From JBFKOL01 sp041628815 (GTDB lineage Bacteria > Bacteroidota > Bacteroidia > Chitinophagales > Saprospiraceae), in assembly GCA_041628815.1 (NCBI GenBank), contig JBFKOL010000037.1, positions 1 through 21,455 on the forward strand: a DNA stretch of 21,455 bases, written 5' to 3'. Below, one piece after another: positions 15,797-21,455 of this stretch (positions are counted from its first letter, which is position 1; each line of letters starts with the position of its first letter). A model generated the notes under the pieces. The model was not told the DNA's origin, made no database searches, and was given only the letters and a program-made list of their open reading frames with translations. The position numbers were made by a program, and so were the translations under genes.

Positions 15797-16302
15797 TACT
15801 TAAAGATATTGTAAATTTCAAAAAGAAGCATTCCAACGATCGCAATCCCCGCCAATATCAGCGTGGTCATCAATCCACCTGATATTACTTTGCTCACATT
15901 TTCCGTGACACCTGTTTCAGCAAATCTCATCAACGTGGCACCTATGGGACTGTCGAAGTCAGACGACGATGTAGAATATAACGCAAAAAACAATACGGCT
16001 ATTACGGCAAGGCTGACAATCAGCTTCAGCGAATTTTTTGGCGCTGATACCAATTGATACAATCCAAATAGTACGGCTACTACAGCCCCGATAACGATCA
16101 GCGCCAAGGTTATGGCCAAACCGGGATTGAAAAAATTAAATGTCTGGTCGGGATTGTTCTTCATGATCTGGTTTAGGTCGTCGGATAAAGAATATCCCGA
16201 ACTGCCCAAACCACCGATCACAGTCCCTAGGAATATGACGACAGCCACCACGCCAAGTAAGATCGCGAATAACTGTCCTTTTTTAGCTAATAGATTATAC
16301 AT
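15796..16302 (-). CDS. Four-helix membrane protein embedded in the exbB-exbD cluster
   Basis: A 168-aa integral membrane protein with predicted helices at about 11-32, 61-84, 91-110 and 141-165. I do not recognise a named family. The first loop carries an acidic/Asn-rich stretch (SDDLNQIMKNNPDQTFNFF) and the second extracytoplasmic part a Ser/Asp-rich one (STSSSDFDSP). It lies 38 bp after the exbB-like gene and overlaps the first exbD by one base, so it is almost certainly co-expressed with the proton channel. Proteins of similar size are found between exbB and exbD in other Bacteroidota, which suggests an accessory subunit; this is inference. Confidence 0.75.
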   Translation of the reverse strand: MYNLLAKKGQLFAILLGVVAVVIFLGTVIGGLGSSGYSLSDDLNQIMKNNPDQTFNFFNPGLAITLALIVIGAVVAVLFGLYQLVSAPKNSLKLIVSLAVIAVLFFALYSTSSSDFDSPIGATLMRFAETGVTENVSKVISGGLMTTLILAGIAIVGMLLFEIYNIFK

Positions 16303-16340
16303 ATTTCTTTAGATTTTCGGTATTAGTAAAAATGACCGGC

Positions 16341-17069
16341 CTACTTGAACACCTTGTTCTTGGCCATGAGATCCACCAACGCAATAGAAGCATCTTCCAT
16401 TTTGTTGACAATACCATCAATCTTGGAAATAATGTAATTGTAAAAGATCTGAAGAATAATGGCTACGATCAAACCGAATACCGTAGTCAGAAGAGCCACC
16501 TTAATACCTCCGGCAACAACCGACGGTGAAAGGTCACCAACTGCTTCAATACGGTCAAATGCCGTGATCATACCGATTACCGTACCCATAAATCCAAGCA
16601 TAGGAGCAATAGCAATGAACAGCGAGATCCAGACAAGGCCTTTTTCAAGCAGACCCATTTGCACCGATCCATAGGATACGATCGCCTTTTCAACCGCCTC
16701 AGGACCATCACCTGCATTCCTTAAACCTTCGTACAACACACTGGCGGTAGGACCTGGGGTTGATTTTGCAACTTCCATGGCTCCTTCCACGTCGCCTTCA
16801 GCCAGCCTCTCATCGATTCTGTTCAACAATTTGTCTGTATTGGTAGTAGCAATGTTAAGCGTGATGATTCGCTCGATACAAAAAGCAAGACCTAAAATCA
16901 GACAGATCAATACCGTACTCATGAATCTCCAGTCACCTTCGATGAACTTCTCCTTCAAAACCTGGAATCCAGATTTGGTGGCCTCTCCACCATCTTGTGC
17001 CAACAAGTCAAAAGCTCCAAAATAGGAGGCACAAATGAATACTAAACCCAGGGCTATTACTTTACGCAT
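16341..17069 (-). CDS. MotA/TolQ/ExbB-family proton channel protein
   Basis: A 242-aa protein with an N-terminal hydrophobic, signal-like segment (1-24, ending FDLLAQDGG), then three core helices at about 48-67, 145-170 and 184-210. Family signatures are IAPMLGFMGTVIGMITAF (154-171) and the conserved Thr-containing ALLTTVFGLIVAI (192-204). A cytoplasmic stretch (70-140) includes LAEGDVEGAMEVAKS. It forms the proton channel with ExbD subunits. It heads the four-gene cluster. The start ATG 17069 leaves about 600 bp of upstream DNA up to the tRNA. A TonB-type partner is not encoded nearby, so the process energised is unknown. Confidence 0.9.
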   Translation of the reverse strand: MRKVIALGLVFICASYFGAFDLLAQDGGEATKSGFQVLKEKFIEGDWRFMSTVLICLILGLAFCIERIITLNIATTNTDKLLNRIDERLAEGDVEGAMEVAKSTPGPTASVLYEGLRNAGDGPEAVEKAIVSYGSVQMGLLEKGLVWISLFIAIAPMLGFMGTVIGMITAFDRIEAVGDLSPSVVAGGIKVALLTTVFGLIVAIILQIFYNYIISKIDGIVNKMEDASIALVDLMAKNKVFK

Positions 17070-17343
17070 GATTAGATAGTTTTATGCAAATTAAGAGTTA
17101 ATTAATTTCGTCTTTTCGGACTAAAAATAGAAAGTTTTATCAAAGTAGAACAACGGTCTCTCGTATTTTTTCGCTAATGGAACAAGCAATACTAATCTCG
17201 CCTGCCGCACAGGACCAGGCACTGCAGAACTCACGATTTCGCTTCCATCGTTTCTCCCTATCCACATCAACCTCCAGTCTATTTCTCCGTTTGAAATTAA
17301 GCGAGTAAGGGTCAACATTATACGCATTAAAGGAATTGACTAT

Positions 17344-17364
17344 ATCTGATGTTTGGGATCAGAT
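17344..17364. repeat. Perfect 7-bp inverted repeat (hairpin)
   Basis: ATCTGAT, loop GTTTGGG, ATCAGAT. On the plus strand it is followed by TAAATTTT. It could be a weak terminator, an operator or part of a small RNA. Confidence 0.5.
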
Positions 17365-17389
17365 TAAATTTTCAATTACGCTCATTATC

Positions 17390-17411
17390 AGTCCTTTCAA
17401 AAGGAAGGACT
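17390..17411. repeat. 9-bp stem hairpin with AAAA loop
   Basis: AGTCCTTTC, AAAA, GGAAGGACT (one T-G pair). On the plus strand a T-rich stretch (GTTTTTATTGTTTT) starts six bases later. It resembles an intrinsic terminator, but no gene is seen to end there. Confidence 0.5.
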
Positions 17412-17528
17412 TGCTAGTTTTTATTGTTTTCAGCATAGCCAACGTTCATTGTACTACTTCTGATTTCATTTATTTTAACAGGCTACCATTAGAAAAGACT
17501 CTGGAAGAGTCCAATACCTCCTGCCGAA

Positions 17529-17584
17529 TTCTCATCCCTCTGAAAGGATGATTTACATTTCCAAAAGCGGAGAGAGGGGGATTC
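17529..17584. repeat. Direct repeat, copy 1: duplicated tRNA-Ser 3' end plus flank
   Basis: 56 bp identical but for one base to 17631-17686, offset 102 bp. The last 15 bp (17570-17584) correspond to the acceptor strand and T-arm 3' strand of tRNA-Ser; the rest copies the DNA downstream of the tRNA. After the shared ATTC the copy diverges, so it is not a second tRNA gene. Confidence 0.9.
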
Positions 17585-17630
17585 CCCAACGTTTCTTCCC
17601 AATAACTATCGCCATTCAGTCGGGGTGAAC

Positions 17631-17757
<127 letters not shown>

Positions 17758-17779
17758 GGGAAGATCGCCACAAAAATAA

Positions 17780-18547
17780 TCAATCCAGCCTGAATAGTTG
17801 CCTAGCATTTTGTGAAGTGACCTCTGCCACCTCATTTATGGCAATATCCATAATATCGCCTAAGCACGCTGCGGTATGTGGCAGAAAACTGCTCTCGTTG
17901 CGCTTACCCCTATGGGGTACCGGTGGTAGATAAGGTGCATCGGTCTCGAGAACCATCTTCGACAGTGACAAACGGCTCACACTGTCGCGCAGCGATTGAT
18001 TCTTCTTATAAGTGATGACACCCCCTATCCCCATATAGAAACCTACTTCGGCAATGCGTTGTCCGATTTGGACGCCGTCGGTAAAACAGTGAAATACGCC
18101 TCGCAAACTGCCATCCTGCATTTCTTCAACAGTGCCCAATGTATGTTCAATAGAATTCCTGGAATGGATGACAATAGGAAGGTTCATTTCTTTAGCGAGC
18201 TCAATCTGGTACCGGAAAGCATCCAGTTGTTCTTTATAAAAAGTCTTGTCCCAGTACAAATCGATACCGATCTCGCCAATGGCGACAATAGCCTCATCTT
18301 TGTACGTCAGGATCTTTTTCAGTTCGCTGCGCCAGTCGGTGTCGACAGAGCAAGGATGAAGCCCGATCATCGGTTGGCATACTTCCCTGTACATGTGGGT
18401 CAGCGAAATTAAATCCTTCACCGTTGCAGCATCGATATTCGGCAGCAGTATGCTTTCAACGCCCTGCTCAGTCGCCCTATGAATAACATCATCGATGTCG
18501 TCTTTAAATCTTTCAAGATAGAGATGTGCATGGGTATCGATATACAT
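17780..18547 (-). CDS. tatD: TatD-family metal-dependent hydrolase (DNase)
   Basis: A 255-aa TIM-barrel hydrolase with the full TatD metal site: THAH (His6, His8), GEIGIDLYW (Glu92), IHSR (His128), VFHCFTDG (His153) and LETDAPYLPP (Asp203). The family shows 3'-5' DNase activity linked to DNA repair and quality control. Start ATG 18547 gives the classic MYIDTHAHL; the frame remains open for about 400 bp upstream, but that stretch runs antisense to the RNase H gene and is not part of the protein. It is divergent from rnhA, with only 27 bp between the start codons, and its promoter falls within the rnhA coding region. tRNA-Ser follows 22 bp after the stop, perhaps in the same transcript. Confidence 0.93.
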   Translation of the reverse strand: MYIDTHAHLYLERFKDDIDDVIHRATEQGVESILLPNIDAATVKDLISLTHMYREVCQPMIGLHPCSVDTDWRSELKKILTYKDEAIVAIGEIGIDLYWDKTFYKEQLDAFRYQIELAKEMNLPIVIHSRNSIEHTLGTVEEMQDGSLRGVFHCFTDGVQIGQRIAEVGFYMGIGGVITYKKNQSLRDSVSRLSLSKMVLETDAPYLPPVPHRGKRNESSFLPHTAACLGDIMDIAINEVAEVTSQNARQLFRLD

Positions 18548-18550
18548 CGT

Positions 18551-18558
18551 TAATTTTG
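18551..18558 (+). promoter_or_regulatory. Possible -7 element for the RNase H gene
   Basis: TAATTTTG fits TAnnTTTG and ends 16 bp before the ATG at 18575, just upstream of the divergent tatD start. The -33 match is poor. Confidence 0.4.
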
Positions 18559-18574
18559 CAATTGAAAAGGTCAA

Positions 18575-19210
18575 ATGGCTAAATCGAAGCAAAAGTACTA
18601 CGTTGTATGGAATGGCCATAACACGGGGATTTATGAAACCTGGGAAGAGTGCCAAAAACAAATACATGGTTTCGCAGGCGCCAGGTATAAATCTTTTCCG
18701 ACCCTGACAGAAGCACAGGATGCCTTCCAGAAAGACGCCAGCGAATTTCTTAAAGCAAAAACTAAAAAGAAACACAGGCCTCAGGTATATGCCGGACACG
18801 ATATTAGCTGGGAAAGTATTTCGGTGGATGCAGCATGCAGCGGAAAAACAGGCAAAATGGAATACAGGGGAGTCTGGACCGGTGATGGGGCTGAAATATT
18901 CCGCAAAGGTCCGTTTGAAATGGGTACCAACAACGTGGGTGAGTTTCTGGCGCTCGTACACGCCATCGCCTACCTGAAGAAAAACAACATGGAGGCCATA
19001 CCCATCTATACCGACTCAAGAACAGCGCTCAGCTGGGTTAAAAATAAAAGAGTCAAAACAACCCTAAAGAGAACAAAAAAGAACGATGTACTTTTTCAAC
19101 TCATGGAAAGAGCTATCAGGTGGTTGCGCTCCAACACGTATCAAACAAAGATCCTGAAATGGGACACTGCCAACTGGGGGGAGATACCAGCCGACTTCGG
19201 CAGAAAATGA
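18575..19210 (+). CDS. Ribonuclease H with N-terminal viroplasmin (RNA-DNA hybrid-binding) domain
   Basis: A 211-aa protein that cleaves RNA in RNA-DNA hybrids. The N-terminal hybrid-binding (viroplasmin) domain is residues 6-55: KYYVVWNGHNTGIYETWEEC, then GFAGARYKSFPTLTEAQDAF. A short basic linker (AKTKKKHRP) leads to the RNase H fold (about 80-211). The carboxylates are in place: Asp85 (SVDAACSG), Glu123 (NNVGEFLAL), Asp147 (YTDSRTAL) and Asp207 (PADFGRK). It is shorter than single-domain-plus-linker eukaryotic RNase H1 but normal for the bacterial viroplasmin type. Its TGA abuts the TGA of def on the other strand (TGATCA), leaving no room for a terminator. Confidence 0.93.
   Translation: MAKSKQKYYVVWNGHNTGIYETWEECQKQIHGFAGARYKSFPTLTEAQDAFQKDASEFLKAKTKKKHRPQVYAGHDISWESISVDAACSGKTGKMEYRGVWTGDGAEIFRKGPFEMGTNNVGEFLALVHAIAYLKKNNMEAIPIYTDSRTALSWVKNKRVKTTLKRTKKNDVLFQLMERAIRWLRSNTYQTKILKWDTANWGEIPADFGRK
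18590..18620 (-). promoter_or_regulatory. Candidate promoter for tatD, inside the rnhA coding region
   Basis: On the minus strand, -7 TACTTTTG (18597-18590) fits TAnnTTTG. TATG at 18620-18617, exactly 19 bp upstream, matches TTTG at three of four bases. The start would lie about 35-40 bp before the tatD ATG. Confidence 0.55.
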
Positions 19211-19762
19211 TCAACCCCTGAACTTCATCTTGTAGGAAACTTCCACGTTGCCTTTCTTGATGGCGTCGAGCTTGCGCTTGATCAATCTCCTTTTCAATGG
19301 CTTAAGGCGGTCCGTAAATAGGATGCCTTCCAGGTGATCGTATTCATGCTGGATGACACGGGCATTCAGGCCGGTAAAAGTATCTGTACGAACATTAAAA
19401 TCCTCGTCACAATACGAGAGCGTAATGCGGTCTGGCCGCTCGATATCCCCGGTGATTTTTGGAATACTCAGGCAGCCCTCTTCATACGACCACGCCTCGC
19501 CGTTCTCCTCGATCTTTGCCGGGTTGATAAACACCTTTTTGATGCCCTCGGGGCTTTTTTCCTCATCCATCTGTTCTGTATCCACGATGAACAGCCGTAT
19601 GCCTAGCCCCACCTGGGGTGCAGCAAGGCCCACACCCTTGGCCTGGTACATGGTCTCCCACATATCCGCAACAAGTTGTGCCAGCCCGGGATGGTCCGGC
19701 TTGATTTCTTCGGCGACGCGTTTCAATATCGAATGGCCATAACTGTATATCGGCAGGATCAT
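19211..19762 (-). CDS. def: Peptide deformylase
   Basis: A 183-aa metalloenzyme that removes the formyl group from nascent protein N-termini. All three motifs are present: GVGLAAPQ (residues 43-50), EGCLSIP with metal ligand Cys97 (95-101), and QHEYDHLEG with His139, Glu140 and His143 (138-146). The length is normal for type I enzymes. Start ATG 19762 gives MILPIYSYGHSILK, and its ATG overlaps the ruvX stop (ATGA, 4 bp), so the two genes are translationally coupled. It ends directly against rnhA. Confidence 0.96.
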   Translation of the reverse strand: MILPIYSYGHSILKRVAEEIKPDHPGLAQLVADMWETMYQAKGVGLAAPQVGLGIRLFIVDTEQMDEEKSPEGIKKVFINPAKIEENGEAWSYEEGCLSIPKITGDIERPDRITLSYCDEDFNVRTDTFTGLNARVIQHEYDHLEGILFTDRLKPLKRRLIKRKLDAIKKGNVEVSYKMKFRG

Positions 19763-20175
19763 AATTCGCTTTGGTTCAAAAAATCTCTCAATAGGATAAC
19801 GGCACTCATCTGATCGACCATTTCTTTCTTCGATCTGTGTTTTTTGCGGATTCCCATCTGACGCATGGTTTGTCGAGCTTCCAAACTACTGAAGGCCTCA
19901 TCGACAAGATGTATCCGGACAACAGGCCATTTCTTTTTAATTTTTTCTCCCAGTGCCACTGCTTCTTGCGCATTTCTTGTAAGAACGCCATCGGGATGAT
20001 AGCTCACCCCCAAAACAATGGAATCGATAAAAAAGGTTTCCATCAATTCATTTATGCGTTCCAAAAGGTTATCTGATGACGCAGTAGGCAATGGATTGAT
20101 TGAAAGCCTCAATTCATCTGTCATTGCAAGACCGGTGCGTTGCGCACCATAATCGATGGCCAGAATTCTTCCCAA
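19759..20175 (-). CDS. ruvX: Putative Holliday junction resolvase / pre-16S rRNA nuclease RuvX (YqgF)
   Basis: A YqgF-type RNase H-fold nuclease. The first strand ILAIDYGAQRTGLAMTD carries the catalytic Asp; HPDGVLTRNAQEAVALG, VDEAFSSLEA and MVDQMSAVILL provide the remaining family motifs. In E. coli the protein helps mature 16S rRNA. Start choice: the frame opens at GTG 20223, but that codon lies inside the terminator hairpin of the upstream gene. A TAACTTTG -7 element lies at 20192-20185, just before TTG 20175, which gives the family-typical MGRILAIDYG and a normal 138-aa protein. TTG is therefore preferred; GTG 20202 is the other candidate. The stop overlaps def by 4 bp. Confidence 0.88.
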   Translation of the reverse strand: MGRILAIDYGAQRTGLAMTDELRLSINPLPTASSDNLLERINELMETFFIDSIVLGVSYHPDGVLTRNAQEAVALGEKIKKKWPVVRIHLVDEAFSSLEARQTMRQMGIRKKHRSKKEMVDQMSAVILLRDFLNQSEL

Positions 20176-20184
20176 TACGGTCGG

Positions 20185-20192
20185 CAAAGTTA
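20185..20192 (-). promoter_or_regulatory. Candidate -7 element for ruvX-def
   Basis: On the minus strand TAACTTTG fits TAnnTTTG, 9 bp before the preferred TTG start. The implied transcript would be nearly leaderless. No good -33 element is seen at normal spacing. Confidence 0.4.
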
Positions 20193-20205
20193 AGCTTTTC
20201 ACCAA

Positions 20206-20240
20206 CAAAAAGACCCCCTCCACAACCGTGGAGAGGGGTC
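20206..20240 (-). terminator. Intrinsic terminator after the dockerin/cohesin/T9SS gene
   Basis: The minus-strand stem GACCCC-T-CTCCAC / GTGGAG-GGGGTC with loop GGTT (20240-20212, one bulged base) is followed by TTTTTG (20211-20206). It lies 43 bp after the stop. It is the strongest hairpin in the window. Confidence 0.88.
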
Positions 20241-20283
20241 CTCATCCCAAAAACAGTAAACTCTTTTACAAGTGGTGATTTTC

Positions 20284-21455
20284 TTATTTCAAGACCACCA
20301 TGCGTTTAGTATCTGTGTATTTCTCCGTAGAAAGCGTGTAATACACGACTCCTGTGGCTGAAATTTCGTCAGTTCCAATGGTCACCGTGTTCAGTCCCTT
20401 GTTGTATTGACCGCGCAACTGCTTGACCATTTTTCCGGTTACGTCAAAGAATGTCAAGGTTGCATTGCCTGCCTCAGGCAAGACAAATGCGATCTGGGTG
20501 ACATCCGCAAACGGGTTCGGAGTATTTTGCTTCAATTCAAATCCGTCGGTGGTGATGGCAAAAGCATCAAACGTCAACGAAAGATCTTTCACTTCATAGC
20601 TGGCATCGTATACTTCTGCATTCGCAACTGATGAATTGATATCGAAGCTTTCACTTAACTGTCCGTTCGACCTGGCAATGAAGTTCATGACAAACAATGT
20701 CTGGCCATTCTCCACGGTCGATGCAAAGGCATCGGTCCATGAGGCGGTAAGGACACCTTCATCGGCTCTCTTGGTACCGAGGTTTTCCGCTGAAAGCTCG
20801 ATTCCTGCCGATTCAAATCCTGTAAATGCCAGTTTGGACGCGTCGTACTCAACGGTAAACTGGAAGCCGATCATATCCATGGAAGACTCCATCCTTACCG
20901 GTACACTGACCGTTTCACCAGCCGTATAGTATTGCTCATCCGTGCTGACAGATGTCCTGCTTCGCCCACCGGCCAATACATTTTCTACGGCTACCGAACC
21001 GTTGACATCGGCTACCTTGATACCCACAAAATCAATGTGCATATCCGTGGCCAATTCACCAATGCGGTATACTTCAGGGAAATCGGCGTTCAATGGATCG
21101 CTGATGTTCTCGAAAGAATATCCCTTATCCACAAATCTCCACGAATTGTTGTTGGTGAATTCAGTTTCATAGCCGAGTATCACTCTTCTCAGATCCACGA
21201 TATCCGAAGCGGAAACGTTCTGATCGTTATTGACGTCTGCTGCGATGACATCGTAAGGTGAATCGAGTTGCTTAAGACCCAGGATGTACTGCTGGATCTG
21301 TACGAGATCCAGTGTTGTAACACCATTGAGGTAATCCCTCGTACTTACCGGTCTGATGTCGTACTTTCCACCCATCGGCATAGCCGGGAATGAATAGTCA
21401 CCTTCGATATTGGTAATGGTCTCGCTCAGCATCGTGGAAGCTCCATTGAACTCAG
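20284..21455 (-). CDS. Secreted dockerin / cohesin-like protein with T9SS type A sorting domain (5' end outside window)
   Basis: The frame runs to the window edge without a start, so only the last ~390 residues are visible. Counting from the internal ATG at 21432: the end of a repeat domain (IEGDYSFPAMPMGGKYDIRP) looks like a carboxypeptidase-regulatory or SdrD-B-type beta sandwich. A type I dockerin (about 33-90) has two calcium-loop repeats, GVTTLDLVQIQQYILG and ADVNNDQNVSASDIVDLRR. A cohesin-like domain (about 160-290) includes VSVPVRMESSMDMIGFQF and VEYDASKLAFTGFE. A T9SS C-terminal sorting domain (298-382) has LKQNTPNPFADVTQIAF and ends RMVVLK. It is a large cell-surface or secreted protein exported by T9SS. 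Such multidomain proteins are typical of Saprospiraceae. It is followed by a strong terminator. Confidence 0.9.
   Translation of the reverse strand, partial: EFNGASTMLSETITNIEGDYSFPAMPMGGKYDIRPVSTRDYLNGVTTLDLVQIQQYILGLKQLDSPYDVIAADVNNDQNVSASDIVDLRRVILGYETEFTNNNSWRFVDKGYSFENISDPLNADFPEVYRIGELATDMHIDFVGIKVADVNGSVAVENVLAGGRSRTSVSTDEQYYTAGETVSVPVRMESSMDMIGFQFTVEYDASKLAFTGFESAGIELSAENLGTKRADEGVLTASWTDAFASTVENGQTLFVMNFIARSNGQLSESFDINSSVANAEVYDASYEVKDLSLTFDAFAITTDGFELKQNTPNPFADVTQIAFVLPEAGNATLTFFDVTGKMVKQLRGQYNKGLNTVTIGTDEISATGVVYYTLSTEKYTDTKRMVVLK

Larger units (their letters stand above)
17070..17528. other. Gene-poor interval upstream of the exbB-like gene
   Basis: No frame here gives a protein I can recognise. 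Two short frames, one per strand (17121-17327 minus and 17336-17551 plus), encode nothing with a family look. The DNA from about 17330 to 17480 looks AT-richer than its neighbours by eye. It contains two hairpins (listed separately). The exbB promoter should be within the first 150 bp; an imperfect -7 (TTAATTTG, minus strand, 17094-17087) is present but not convincing. Confidence 0.5.

Noticed and set aside
17121..17327. 68-codon minus-strand frame upstream of the exbB-like gene
   Set aside because: Two different minus-strand frames are both open here and neither resembles a family; there is no start context, so I could not choose a gene or a pseudogene.
17336..17551. 71-codon plus-strand frame in the gene-poor interval
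   Set aside because: It has no recognisable motif and covers both the second hairpin and the start of the 56-bp repeat; insufficient evidence for a gene.
18548..18961. 138-residue N-terminal extension of tatD
   Set aside because: It lies antisense to the RNase H coding region, and TatD proteins start at the MYIDTHAHL segment.

Overview
The window looks like chromosomal housekeeping DNA from a member of the Bacteroidota, most likely a Saprospiraceae/Lewinella-like lineage. This rests on gene content: a DUF4199 protein next to a GtrB-like glycosyltransferase, a DUF4293 protein, an OstA-like protein followed by a BatE-like TPR/SH3 protein, an ExbB plus double-ExbD cluster, and a secreted protein with dockerin, cohesin-like and type IX secretion (T9SS) sorting domains. 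Several -7 elements also match the Bacteroidota TAnnTTTG consensus. The species assignment is inference.

Layout. 1-4225 (+): the C-terminal part of a BatA-type membrane protein overlaps by 4 bp a dihydroorotase-like gene that has lost its metal ligands, followed by DUF4199 and a polyprenyl-phosphate glycosyltransferase. 4292-5803 (+): a small Cys-rich lipoprotein, a RidA-like protein and QueE (queuosine pathway). 5838-9149 (-): a large Dna2-like nuclease-helicase, convergent with queE. 9256-11563 (+): a secreted double retropepsin-PDZ protein, then rplU and rpmA behind a good promoter; L27 carries a long tail with a helix-hairpin-helix domain. 11594-14159 (-): OstA-like and BatE-like proteins. 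14259-14693 (+): DUF4293. 14750-17069 (-): exbB-like, a 4-TM protein, exbD, exbD, ending in a terminator. 17070-17669: about 600 bp without a convincing gene, with hairpins and a 56-bp repeat copying the 3' end of tRNA-Ser(GGA). 17670-18547 (-): tRNA-Ser and tatD. 18575-19210 (+): a viroplasmin-type RNase H. 19211-20175 (-): ruvX-def. 20284-21455 (-): the truncated dockerin/cohesin/T9SS protein.

Functionally the window combines cell-envelope work (OstA-like, glycosyltransferase, ExbB/ExbD, T9SS cargo), nucleic-acid maintenance (Dna2-like, RNase H, RuvX, TatD) and translation (L21, L27, deformylase, tRNA-Ser, QueE). I saw no defence island, CRISPR array or intact mobile element. The strongest oddities are the pseudo-dihydroorotase, the L27-HhH fusion and the duplicated tRNA 3' end.
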